Assembly (NCBI RefSeq): GCF_011683915.1
Contig: NZ_JAAQPH010000027.1
Span: forward strand, 1 to 64,000
Direction of reading: 5' to 3'
Source of the DNA: Pelagibius litoralis
GTDB taxonomy: Bacteria > Pseudomonadota > Alphaproteobacteria > Kiloniellales > Kiloniellaceae
Length of the DNA: 64,000 nt
The notes beneath the pieces are model-generated. The model did no database searches. It was not told the origin of the DNA and worked only from the letters and a program-made list of their open reading frames with translations. Below are positions 37,798 through 45,748 of the stretch, in pieces. Position 1 is the stretch's first letter. Each line of letters opens with the position of its first letter. The translations under genes and the position numbers were made by a program.

Positions 37798-39045
37798 TTG
37801 GGAGTCGACGGTTTGGCGTTGAAGCGATCGCCCCTGGCGCCGCGCCGCTTTCCGGCCATGCCGGAAGTGGCCGGTGTCCGCGTGGCAACGGCGGCCTGCG
37901 GAATCAAGTACAAGGGCCGCACCGATCTGTGCCTGATAGCCTTTGATGCCGGCAGCACCATTGCCGGTGTCCTGACGCGCTCAAAGACCGCTTCCGCCCC
38001 GGTGGAGTGGTGCCGGGCACAGCTGCCGCGCGGACGGGTGCGCGCCATCGTCGTGAACTCGGGCAATGCCAATGCCTTTACCGGCAAGGCGGGCAGCGCC
38101 TCGGTGGATCGCATTGTTGCGGCAACCGCCAGGCGGCTCGGCTGTCGCCTCGGCGATGTCTTCGTGGCGTCTACCGGTGTTATCGGTGAAGCCCTGCCCG
38201 ACGGGTTGGTGGTCGATGGTCTTGCCGGCCTGGCGGATGGACTGCAGCCCGCGCAGTGGAAGGCCGCCGCCGATGCGATCATGACGACCGACACTTTCCC
38301 AAAGGGGGCGTCGCGCCTTACCGAGATCGGCGGAAAGCCGGTGACGCTCTGCGGGATTGCCAAGGGATCGGGCATGATCGCGCCCGACATGGCGACCATG
38401 CTGGCCTTCGTGGCGACGGATGCGCGGCTGCCCGCCGGGGTTCTGCAAAGCCTTCTGAAGAAAAGCGCCGACCGGAGCTTCAACAGCATCACTGTCGATG
38501 GCGACACCTCGACCAGCGATACCCTGATGCTCGCCGCCAGCGGCAAGGCCAAACACCCCAAGATCGAGACGGCCTCGGATTCCCGGCTGGCATCCTTTAA
38601 GGCGGCGCTGGACGGGTTGCTCTGCGATCTCGCACAGCAGGTCGTGCGCGACGGCGAGGGCGCCAGCAAATTCGTCACTATCACGGTGACCGGGGCGGCT
38701 TCGCCCAACGCGGCGCGGCGCATCGGCCTCGCCATCGGCAACTCGCCCCTGGTGAAAACGGCGATTGCCGGGGAAGACCCCAATTGGGGACGAGTCGTCA
38801 TGGCGGTCGGCAAGTCCGGAGAGCGGGCGGACCGCGACCGGCTTGCCATCAGGATCGGCGGGGTCGCCGTGGCCGAAGCCGGCGAGGTGGTGCCGGGCTA
38901 TGACGAAGCGCCGGTTGGCGCACACATGAAGGGCAGCGAGATCGATATTCATGTCGATGTCGGCATCGGCCGGGGCAAAGCCCGGGTCTGGACCTGCGAT
39001 CTGACCCATGGCTACATTTCCATCAATGCCGACTATCGGAGTTGA
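37798..39045 (+). CDS. argJ: Bifunctional ornithine acetyltransferase / N-acetylglutamate synthase
   Basis: 415 residues starting at TTG 37798; other TTG codons at 37813 and 37819 are possible and no ATG is suitably placed. ArgJ transfers acetyl from N-acetylornithine to glutamate in the cyclic arginine pathway. The proenzyme self-cleaves between Ala199 and Thr200 in [13 protein letters not shown], giving alpha and beta chains. Substrate motifs [13 protein letters not shown] and [13 protein letters not shown] are present. It ends in [11 protein letters not shown], the usual C-terminus. It overlaps the coding possibilities of mutT at its end and is likely co-transcribed with it. Confidence 0.96.
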   Translation: MGVDGLALKRSPLAPRRFPAMPEVAGVRVATAACGIKYKGRTDLCLIAFDAGSTIAGVLTRSKTASAPVEWCRAQLPRGRVRAIVVNSGNANAFTGKAGSASVDRIVAATARRLGCRLGDVFVASTGVIGEALPDGLVVDGLAGLADGLQPAQWKAAADAIMTTDTFPKGASRLTEIGGKPVTLCGIAKGSGMIAPDMATMLAFVATDARLPAGVLQSLLKKSADRSFNSITVDGDTSTSDTLMLAASGKAKHPKIETASDSRLASFKAALDGLLCDLAQQVVRDGEGASKFVTITVTGAASPNAARRIGLAIGNSPLVKTAIAGEDPNWGRVVMAVGKSGERADRDRLAIRIGGVAVAEAGEVVPGYDEAPVGAHMKGSEIDIHVDVGIGRGKARVWTCDLTHGYISINADYRS

Positions 39046-39049
39046 TGCG

Positions 39050-39526
39050 GTGTCTGTATCCCAAGGCGGTTCTTCACCGACCGAACAGGCCGGCTGTTGG
39101 GGGGCTGAAGTGCGGCAGGGCGCAGCGCAACCCCTGCTGCTGGTCGCAGCCGCAGCTTTGATCGATATCGATGGCCGGGTGCTTCTGGCGCAACGCCCTG
39201 AAGGTCGTTCCATGGCGGGCTTGTGGGAGTTTCCCGGCGGTAAAGTCGATACCGGGGAGACCCCGGAGGGCGCCTTGGTGAGAGAACTGCAGGAAGAGCT
39301 TGGCATCGACACCCGGCAAAGCTGCCTTGCGCCGATTGCATTTGCTTCGCATGCTTATGAATCGTTTCACCTGCTGATGCCGCTCTATGCCTGCCGAACC
39401 TGGCGGGGCGCTGTGCAGCCGCGCGAAGGACAAAGTCTTACCTGGGTCAGGCCGGCCCGCTTGGGCGACTATGAGATGCCGCCGGCGGACGCTCCCCTGG
39501 TCGCTGTTTTGCGCGATCTCCTGTAG
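39050..39526 (+). CDS. mutT: MutT-type Nudix (deoxy)nucleoside triphosphate pyrophosphohydrolase
   Basis: 158 residues from the GTG at 39050, chosen because cggag lies 8 bases upstream; in-frame ATG codons at 39008 and 39026 would overlap argJ. The Nudix box is complete: GKVDTGETPEGALVRELQEE followed by LGI, matching GX5EX7REUXEEXGU. The preceding GLWEFPGG is typical of 8-oxo-dGTP-cleaving MutT. It sanitises the nucleotide pool. The argJ-mutT pair is frequent in alphaproteobacteria. The first 25 residues before the fold are poorly conserved. Confidence 0.92.
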   Translation: MSVSQGGSSPTEQAGCWGAEVRQGAAQPLLLVAAAALIDIDGRVLLAQRPEGRSMAGLWEFPGGKVDTGETPEGALVRELQEELGIDTRQSCLAPIAFASHAYESFHLLMPLYACRTWRGAVQPREGQSLTWVRPARLGDYEMPPADAPLVAVLRDLL

Positions 39527-39722
39527 TCTGTGCATCACAGGCCCGTTGCGGTCGGGACCTTTTCCGCCTTGTGACCCGCACAGTTCTGCGGATTGGTCAC
39601 AATGGCTACGACATTTCCGGGTAGGTCTCTTGAAAGCTTGCTACTGTTAGTTGTCGGACGTTAAGATTGTCGGGTGAGTTTATTTAGGACTGTTCCATAG
39701 AGCGATATTTTTTTGGAGGCTT

Positions 39723-39998
39723 GTGTCTACTCTTATCAGTCGTAACGTCACGCTCTCGGATAGGCGCACGAGCATCAGGTTGGAGCCGGAGATGTGGGAA
39801 GCGCTCAACGAAATCTGCGACCGCGAGACACGTAGCGTTCATGAGATCTGTGCCCAGATCGATCGGGAGAGAACGCAATCTGGACTGACCGCCGGTGTGC
39901 GCGTCTTTATCCTCAACTATTTTCGATCTGCCGCTACCGAGGATGGACACGCCATGGTTTCCCACGGCGGTAATTCCAAGGCACCGACTTCCCAATAG
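39723..39998 (+). CDS. Ribbon-helix-helix domain protein
   Basis: 91 residues with GTG at 39723. The ribosome-binding site is ggagg at 39715-39719, unusually close at 3 bases, which may mean weak translation. The strand NVTLSDRRTSIRLEPEMWEA and following helices (LNEICDRETRSVHEICAQID) match the ribbon-helix-helix family of small DNA-binding proteins common in alphaproteobacteria, in which SIRLEPE is characteristic. It probably binds DNA as a dimer, perhaps regulating its own or other genes. It stands alone, with a 196-base upstream gap and no partner toxin, so a toxin-antitoxin role is not supported. Confidence 0.85.
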   Translation: MSTLISRNVTLSDRRTSIRLEPEMWEALNEICDRETRSVHEICAQIDRERTQSGLTAGVRVFILNYFRSAATEDGHAMVSHGGNSKAPTSQ

Positions 39999-40007
39999 AT
40001 CTCCGTT

Positions 40008-41003
40008 TTAGGTCTTGGTGTTTTTTTGCTGGTGGCTGCCGGCTGTGCCGGGGTTTTTCATTCCCGAACCGGCCTTTCTCGGATCGGCGGCATCACCTGC
40101 CGTCAGCTCCTGACTGTCCAGGGCTTCGGCCAGGCGCGCCGCGGCGCTGCCAGGACGCAGGGCTTTGGGTTGGGACGTATGGGGCCGCCAACCCGTCAGA
40201 TAGATGATCTCAAAGCTTGCCGGAATACGACCTTCGGCATCGCCATGTCGCTCCCCATAAAGTGCCGCGGCGCGCAGCAGCGTATCGCGGCGTGTCACCG
40301 CGCGGCGGCGGTTGCGATCGGCGTTGGTCTCGCCCATGCCTCTGAGGTCCTGCATCAGCGCCAGGGCCGAGGGATAGGTAACGGTGATGCTGTCGACGTC
40401 GGCAACGGGTAAGGCGAAACCGGCGCGCTGCAGCAGGGCGCCCATGTCGCGAAGATCGGCGAAGGGCGAGACCCTGGGGCTCGCGCCCCCTTCCATCTCG
40501 ATTTCGGCCTGCATGAGGGCAGCGCGCAGTTCAGGCAGGCTGTTGCCGCCGATCATGGCGGCCAGCAACAAACCGTCGTGTTTCAATGCCTGTCCGATCT
40601 GCAGCAGACAACCCGGCAGATCGTTCACCCAATGCAGGCTGAGCACCGAGAGCACGAGATCGAGGGAGCCTGCCGCAAAGGGCAGGGCCTCTTCATCCGC
40701 CGCCAGAGCTGCATGGCCCTTGGCGGCCGCCAGGCGGGCCATCGCCGGAGAAAGATCTGCCTGGATCAGATCGCCGACGGCGCCGCCTTGGACGCGCCGC
40801 TGCGACAGGATCTCGGCCACGATGCCGTTGTGGCAGCCCAGATCCAGCGCGCGGGGAAAGACCCGTCTGATATCGTCGAGCCGCTCCAGCAGGCGTTCGC
40901 CAACCTCGCGGAACAGGAAGTCGTGTTGGGCGATTCCCTCGGCGGCGCGGTCGCGGTGCAGCCGCAGGCTTTGACGGTCGAAGACTTCCGGCGATTCGGT
41001 CAT
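40008..41003 (-). CDS. Class I SAM-dependent methyltransferase (BioC/NDUFAF5-like)
   Basis: 331 residues from the ATG at 41003 (MTESPEVFDRQ); starts at 41087 and 41111 would add up to 36 residues without family character. Motif I is RALDLGCHNGIVAE, and the VFDRQSLRLHRDRAA opening is typical of the alphaproteobacterial relatives of mitochondrial NDUFAF5 and BioC. NDUFAF5 hydroxylates an arginine in complex I, and the bacterial relatives' substrate is not settled. The C-terminal 60 residues are extra and low in complexity, ending SHQQKNTKT. It is divergent from comF with 113 bases between starts. Confidence 0.85.
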   Translation of the reverse strand: MTESPEVFDRQSLRLHRDRAAEGIAQHDFLFREVGERLLERLDDIRRVFPRALDLGCHNGIVAEILSQRRVQGGAVGDLIQADLSPAMARLAAAKGHAALAADEEALPFAAGSLDLVLSVLSLHWVNDLPGCLLQIGQALKHDGLLLAAMIGGNSLPELRAALMQAEIEMEGGASPRVSPFADLRDMGALLQRAGFALPVADVDSITVTYPSALALMQDLRGMGETNADRNRRRAVTRRDTLLRAAALYGERHGDAEGRIPASFEIIYLTGWRPHTSQPKALRPGSAAARLAEALDSQELTAGDAADPRKAGSGMKNPGTAGSHQQKNTKT

Positions 41004-41116
41004 GGCCGCTACTATGGCGTCCCGCGGGTCGTCGCGAAAGGCTGCAGGGAATTGGCGAAGGCGGATTGACCACTGCGGATTGACCATTCCCGGCGGCTCG
41101 ATCAAGTTCATGAACC

Positions 41117-41893
41117 ATGAATGACGGCGATGAGATCGGCGGCGCCCAGCGACCGGCCGCGTTCGGGAGGCTGGGGCGTTCCTGGCGCGCAGCAGTTGAT
41201 TTGATTCTGCCGCCGCGCTGCCTCTCCTGTGGCCGTCTGGTGGCCGAGCAGGGCGCGCTTTGCGTTGCCTGCTGGGCGGGTATGACCTTCGTTACCGATC
41301 CGCAGTGCAGCCGTTGCGGCCTGCCTTTCGACCACGACCCGGGGGGCGTGATGGCTTGCGGTGCCTGCCTGCGCGCCGAACCGCCTTTTGAACGGGCGCG
41401 GGCAGTGCTGCGCTATGACGAGGCAAGCCGGCGGCTGATATTGGGTTTCAAGCATGCCGACCGCACCGAAGCCGTCGGCACCTTCGCGCTTTGGGCGGAG
41501 CGCACTGCCGCCGAGCTGATTGCCGACTGCGATATCATCGCCCCGGTGCCGTTGCATTGGCGCCGGCTGTTCAAGCGGCGTTACAACCAGGCGGCCATTC
41601 TCTCGGAGGCCCTGGCCCGGCGCAGCGGCCTTCCGGGTGTGCCCGACCTCATGGTCCGGCGCCGGGCGACGCCGAGCCAGGGCCGCCTGACCGCCGAACA
41701 GCGCCGCCGCAACGTCGCGGGGGCCTTTGCCGTCAGGCCTGCGCACCTGGATGCCCTGCGTGGCCGGCGGCTGCTTCTTGTGGATGACGTCATGACCACC
41801 GGGGCCACGCTGGCCGCCTGTTCGCGCGCCGCCCTTTCCGCCGGCGCGCGGGCGGTCGACGTCGTCGTTCTGGCCCGCGCCCTCAGGGACTGA
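41117..41893 (+). CDS. comF: ComF family protein (phosphoribosyltransferase-like)
   Basis: 258 residues. The N-terminal half holds four CxxC-type pairs (CLSC, CVAC, CSRC, CGAC), likely a zinc-binding domain. The C-terminal half is a type I phosphoribosyltransferase fold with the PRPP loop LLLVDDVMTTGAT. ComF is needed for DNA uptake in Gram-positives and Haemophilus, but most proteobacterial members have no shown competence role, and a part in amidophosphoribosyl or redox metabolism is possible. The RRYNQAAILSEALARR segment is the family hallmark. It is followed 121 bases later by grxC, the usual alphaproteobacterial order. Confidence 0.94.
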   Translation: MNDGDEIGGAQRPAAFGRLGRSWRAAVDLILPPRCLSCGRLVAEQGALCVACWAGMTFVTDPQCSRCGLPFDHDPGGVMACGACLRAEPPFERARAVLRYDEASRRLILGFKHADRTEAVGTFALWAERTAAELIADCDIIAPVPLHWRRLFKRRYNQAAILSEALARRSGLPGVPDLMVRRRATPSQGRLTAEQRRRNVAGAFAVRPAHLDALRGRRLLLVDDVMTTGATLAACSRAALSAGARAVDVVVLARALRD

Positions 41894-42014
41894 TTCCGCA
41901 AAGTCCCCAGGTGCGGATCTGCCTCACGACATCGCGAGGCTCTGGACAACCGCTTCCGGCAACCCCATTTTCGCGAGGGGACGTTTTTTGTGTTTTCTGG
42001 GCGGGTCGTTAACC

Positions 42015-42278
42015 ATGACGAAGATTGAAGTCTATTCGAGCATGCTTTGTCCCTTCTGCTATCGGGCCAAGAAGCTGCTTGAGCAGAAGGGTGCACAGTT
42101 CACCGAGATCGATGTGATGCTCCATCCGCGGCGTAAGGCGGAGATGGTGGCGCGCAGTGGCGGGCGCACCAGTGTGCCGCAGATCTTCATCGACGACCGG
42201 CACGTCGGCGGCTGCGACGATCTCTACGCCCTGGAAGCCGGCAACAAGCTGGAGCCGCTGCTGCAGCCGGCAACCTGA
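42015..42278 (+). CDS. grxC: Glutaredoxin 3
   Basis: 87 residues from the ATG at 42015; upstream in-frame ATG at 41988 adds residues that are not conserved. The dithiol active site CPFC (YSSMLCPFCYRAKKLL) is intact, and TSVPQIFIDDRHVGGCDDL carries the cis-Pro and GSH-binding GG motif. It reduces disulphides with glutathione. The variant CPFC in place of CPYC is common in alphaproteobacteria. In related genomes the next gene is usually a carbon-nitrogen hydrolase (Nit); here it is replaced by an oppositely oriented methyltransferase gene. Confidence 0.95.
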   Translation: MTKIEVYSSMLCPFCYRAKKLLEQKGAQFTEIDVMLHPRRKAEMVARSGGRTSVPQIFIDDRHVGGCDDLYALEAGNKLEPLLQPAT

Positions 42279-42309
42279 CTTTCCGGCTGAATTTCCGATT
42301 TAGGGCGCC

Positions 42310-42966
42310 TCAGACGCGTTTGGCGCAGACCCGTTGAACCGCCGCCGGTTTCGGCAGCGCCACCTCCAGGTCTTCATAGGCCAGGATCCGAAGGTCATTG
42401 CGCAGCCAATCCAGCAGTTCGCCCGGCCGCAGCAGGAAATCCGGGTTGCTCGGGCGGCCGAAACGCTCGTTGCCCAGGGCGAAGGTTTCATAGATCAGCA
42501 GGCCGCCCGGCGCCAGAGCGCCGAGAAGCGCCGGGAACAGCGGCCGGTACAGGTAGTTGGTGACAACGATTGCATCGAAGGACCGGCGCAGGAAGGTTGG
42601 CGTTTCGCCGGTTTCCAGGTCGCATTGCAGAGCTTCCATACGGTCTTGACCGGCCAGCTCGCCAAGACCCGAGATGTCGCGGTCGACCGCCAGAACCTGA
42701 TGACCGAGGCCGAGCAGCAGGCGGCTGTGGCGGCCGCTGCCGCAGGCCAGATCCAGCACCCGGGCGTTCAACGCCGGGGCCTCCGGTGCGATCATCGGGG
42801 CGAAGCGCGCGATCCAGGGCGATGGGTCGGCCCGTCGATGCGATGACCGATCCGCCGATTCCGGGGCCGTTCCGCCGCTGTCGCCGTTGGGCTGTCCCTT
42901 TTGACTATCTCCTTGTTTCAAACGATCTCTTTCGCTAAGGCTAGAGTTTAGGTGTTGCTTTTCCAT
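42310..42966 (-). CDS. Class I SAM-dependent methyltransferase (TehB-like)
   Basis: 218 residues from the ATG at 42966; the frame extends to 43059, which would overlap the DUF1178 gene. The first 40 residues are polar and probably disordered. Motif I is RVLDLACGSGRHSRLL, motif II DRDISGLGEL, and FDAIVVTNYLYRPLFPALL follows, similar to the TehB/YtpP-like group, some of which modify tellurite or thiol compounds. The substrate is unknown. It runs against the grxC and DUF1178 genes on either side, so it looks inserted into a conserved cluster. Confidence 0.82.
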   Translation of the reverse strand: MEKQHLNSSLSERDRLKQGDSQKGQPNGDSGGTAPESADRSSHRRADPSPWIARFAPMIAPEAPALNARVLDLACGSGRHSRLLLGLGHQVLAVDRDISGLGELAGQDRMEALQCDLETGETPTFLRRSFDAIVVTNYLYRPLFPALLGALAPGGLLIYETFALGNERFGRPSNPDFLLRPGELLDWLRNDLRILAYEDLEVALPKPAAVQRVCAKRV

Positions 42967-43030
42967 TCCCTGGCGCTGCCGCCTTCGCAGAAGGACCGGC
43001 CGCCGGGCGGTCAGCGAGAATTCTGAGAGA

Positions 43031-43453
43031 ATGATTGTCTTCGACCTGAAATGCCGCAAGGCCCATGTTTTTGAAGCCTGGTTCCCCGACAGTGCCAGCT
43101 ATGGCGAGCAGGTGGCTGCCGGCAAGGTCCTCTGCCCGGTTTGCGGCAGCAAGAAGGTCGAAAAAGCACTGATGGCGCCCAACGTTGCCAAGGGCGAGGC
43201 GCGCCAGGTGGCGGTCTCGGACAACAAAAAGGCGGCGGAGGTCCGAAACATGCTGAAGGAAATCCGCCAGCATGTGGAGCAGAACTGCGATTATGTCGGC
43301 GAGCAATTCGCCGAGGAGGCCCGCAAGATCCACTACGGTGAGGCGGAGACGCGGGGTATCTACGGCGAAACTTCGGACGAGGAGGCGCAGTCCCTGGAAG
43401 ACGAGGGCGTCTCGGTTCAGAAAGTGCCCTGGCTGCCGCGCGAGAACTCTTAG
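43031..43453 (+). CDS. DUF1178 family protein
   Basis: 140 residues. Begins MIVFDLKCRKAHVFEAWFPD and has the CPVCGS zinc-like knuckle (residues 35-40), then a helical acidic region and the C-terminal VPWLPR motif. All are features of DUF1178, a conserved alphaproteobacterial family of unknown function. The first cysteine of a likely second ligand pair lies at residue 8 (C), giving a possible Cys4-type site. It normally follows a Nit hydrolase in the comF-grxC-nit-DUF1178 group. It is convergent with ubiG. Confidence 0.93.
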   Translation: MIVFDLKCRKAHVFEAWFPDSASYGEQVAAGKVLCPVCGSKKVEKALMAPNVAKGEARQVAVSDNKKAAEVRNMLKEIRQHVEQNCDYVGEQFAEEARKIHYGEAETRGIYGETSDEEAQSLEDEGVSVQKVPWLPRENS

Positions 43454-43479
43454 GTGTTCGACGTCGATCGGATCATGTT

Positions 43480-44280
43480 TCAGGCCGGTTTTTCCGCCAA
43501 CAGCATGTAATTGATATCCAGGTCGCGGGGCGCGAGCCGCCACTGGTCGGTCAAGGGATTGAAGGCGACACCGGTCATCTCGGCAATCTCCATGCCCGCC
43601 TGCCTGAGGGCCTTGCCCAGTTCGGAAGGGCGCTGGAAGCGCTGCCACTGATGGGTTCCCCGCGGCAGCCAGCGCAGGACGTATTCGGCACCGACGATGG
43701 CCATCAGGAAAGACTTCGGGGTGCGGTTCAAGGTGGCAACGATCATAACCCCGCCGGCGCGCACCAGGGCGGCGCTGGCGCCCAGGAAGCTGTCGACATC
43801 GGCAACATGCTCGACGACTTCCATGTTCAGGACCGCATCGAAGGTTTCGCCGGAAGCGGCCAACTCCTCGACGCTGCCGTGGCGGTAGTCGATCTGGAGT
43901 TCGGAGGCCTCGGCATGCAGGCTGGCGATGCGGATGTTCTTCTCTGCCGCGTCCAGACCGGTGACCTGGGCGCCAAGCCGGGCCAGGGGCTCGCTCAGCA
44001 GGCCGCCGCCGCAGCCGACGTCCAGCAGGCGCAGGCCCTTCAGAGGTAAGCCCTGCTTGGGATCGCGCGAAAAGTGCCGGCAGAGGCGGTCGCGGATGAA
44101 ACCCAGGCGGACCGGATTAAAGCGGTGAAGCGGCCGGAACTTGCCCTCCGGGTCCCACCAGGCCTCAGCCATGGCGGTGAACTTGGCGATCTCGGCGGGA
44201 TCGATGCTGGCTGCTTCCACGGTTCTGCCCGGACCGGTGCTTCGGCCATCGGTGCTTCGGGCGTCGGGGCTTGGGTTCAT
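43480..44280 (-). CDS. ubiG: Ubiquinone biosynthesis O-methyltransferase UbiG
   Basis: 266 residues from the ATG at 44280, chosen because aaggaaa lies 6 bases upstream; the frame stays open to 44532 but the extra residues have no family character. The N-terminal [20 protein letters not shown] and FKPLH-like RFNP are UbiG signatures, and motif I is [20 protein letters not shown]. UbiG carries out both O-methylations in ubiquinone synthesis, in the cytosol or at the membrane. It lies convergent to DUF1178 and divergent from lysC, the canonical alphaproteobacterial order. Confidence 0.96.
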   Translation of the reverse strand: MNPSPDARSTDGRSTGPGRTVEAASIDPAEIAKFTAMAEAWWDPEGKFRPLHRFNPVRLGFIRDRLCRHFSRDPKQGLPLKGLRLLDVGCGGGLLSEPLARLGAQVTGLDAAEKNIRIASLHAEASELQIDYRHGSVEELAASGETFDAVLNMEVVEHVADVDSFLGASAALVRAGGVMIVATLNRTPKSFLMAIVGAEYVLRWLPRGTHQWQRFQRPSELGKALRQAGMEIAEMTGVAFNPLTDQWRLAPRDLDINYMLLAEKPA

Positions 44281-44462
44281 GGCGTTTCCTTGCTGCCGGG
44301 CAGGACGGCTGACAATGGCCCGCCCGACCCCCTCGCGCACTTGCGTCAATGAGATGCTAAGAGTATGGATAGCCGCCGTCTTTTGGGCAACCGCCCTGCC
44401 TGAAAGATTGCCGGGATACTGTACCGCTTGGAAACCAACACCGTCTGAAGTCAGGGACGTCG

Positions 44463-45683
44463 ATGGCCCGTATCGTGATGAAATTCGGGGGCACTTCGGT
44501 TGCCGATCTGGACCGCATCCGCAATGCCGCAATGCGCGTCAAGGCGGAGGTCGATGAGGGTCATGAGGTGGCGGTTGTGGTTTCCGCCATGGCCGGGGTG
44601 ACCAACAACATGGTCGACCTGGTTCACGACGCGGCGGTCCTGGCGGACCTGCGGGAATACGACGTTATCGTTTCTTCCGGTGAGCAGGTGACGGCCGGCC
44701 TCCTGGCGATCGTGCTTCAGGATCTCGGTGTTTCCGCCCGCTCCTGGTTGGGCTGGCAGATCCCGATCCGCTGCGACGATGCCCATGGCAGCGCAAGGAT
44801 CGAGGAGATAGCGGTCGACGAGATGGAACGCCGCTTTGCCGAGGGACAGGTGGCCGTTGTCGCCGGTTTTCAGGGGGTCGACGCGCAGGGGCGGATCGCC
44901 ACCCTGGGGCGTGGCGGCTCGGACACCTCGGCTGTCGCACTGGCTGCGTCGCTCGATGCCCAGCGTTGTGATATCTATACAGATGTGGACGGGGTCTATA
45001 CCACCGATCCGCGCATCGTTGCGAAGGCCCGCAAGCTCGATAAGATTACCTACGAGGAAATGCTGGAAATGGCCTCCCAGGGGGCCAAGGTGCTGCAGAC
45101 CCGCTCGGTTGAAATGGCGATGAAGCACCATGTGCGCATCCAGGTCCGCTCCAGCTTTGCGGACAGCCCTGGGACCCTAGTTGTCGACGAGGAAGAGATC
45201 GTGGAACAAGCCGTTGTCAGCGGTATCGCCTATAGCCGCGATGAAGCAAAAATCACGCTGTTGCGGGTTTTGGATCATCCGGGTATTGCCGCCAATATTT
45301 TTGGCCCCCTGGCCGATGCCTCCATCAATGTGGACATGATCGTTCAGAACATCTCGGCGGAGACCGACCGTACCGATCTCACCTTTACGGTCAGCAAGTC
45401 GGATCTGGAACGGGCCGAGGAAGTGTTGCGCCGCAGCCAGGGCGAACTGGGCTTCGACCAGTTGCTGGCGGATCCCAATGTCGTGAAGGTCTCGGTGATC
45501 GGCGTGGGCATGCGCAGCCATGCGGGCGTTGCCCAGCAGATGTTCAAGGCGCTGGCCGATCGCGGCATCAACATTCAGGTGATTTCGACCTCCGAGATCA
45601 AGGTCTCGGTGCTGATTGCCGAGGAGTACACCGAACTGGCGTTGCGCGGCCTGCACACCGCCTATGGTCTGGATACGGCCTAA
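44463..45683 (+). CDS. lysC: Aspartate kinase
   Basis: 406 residues. LysC makes aspartyl phosphate, the first step to lysine, methionine and threonine. The N-terminal KFGGTSVAD nucleotide motif, the [14 protein letters not shown] and the [13 protein letters not shown] segments mark the kinase domain. Two C-terminal ACT domains (about residues 265-405) would bind lysine or threonine for feedback control. It lies 66 bases before ptsP, the usual alphaproteobacterial pair, and divergent from ubiG. No lysine riboswitch was seen. Confidence 0.98.
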   Translation: MARIVMKFGGTSVADLDRIRNAAMRVKAEVDEGHEVAVVVSAMAGVTNNMVDLVHDAAVLADLREYDVIVSSGEQVTAGLLAIVLQDLGVSARSWLGWQIPIRCDDAHGSARIEEIAVDEMERRFAEGQVAVVAGFQGVDAQGRIATLGRGGSDTSAVALAASLDAQRCDIYTDVDGVYTTDPRIVAKARKLDKITYEEMLEMASQGAKVLQTRSVEMAMKHHVRIQVRSSFADSPGTLVVDEEEIVEQAVVSGIAYSRDEAKITLLRVLDHPGIAANIFGPLADASINVDMIVQNISAETDRTDLTFTVSKSDLERAEEVLRRSQGELGFDQLLADPNVVKVSVIGVGMRSHAGVAQQMFKALADRGINIQVISTSEIKVSVLIAEEYTELALRGLHTAYGLDTA

Positions 45684-45748
45684 GTGGTGCGGCGCGGCGG
45701 CGCAGAGACATCTCTACAGCGGCAGCTAAAGCGGCGCGGCCTCCGGAC

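Noticed and set aside
36795-38849. 684-codon antisense frame across parvulin 2 and argJ
   Set aside because: It spans two well-supported genes and their gap, which no real gene would do.
39723-39998. Ribbon-helix-helix gene as an antitoxin
   Set aside because: No toxin-like gene lies beside it; the downstream neighbour is an unrelated methyltransferase on the other strand.
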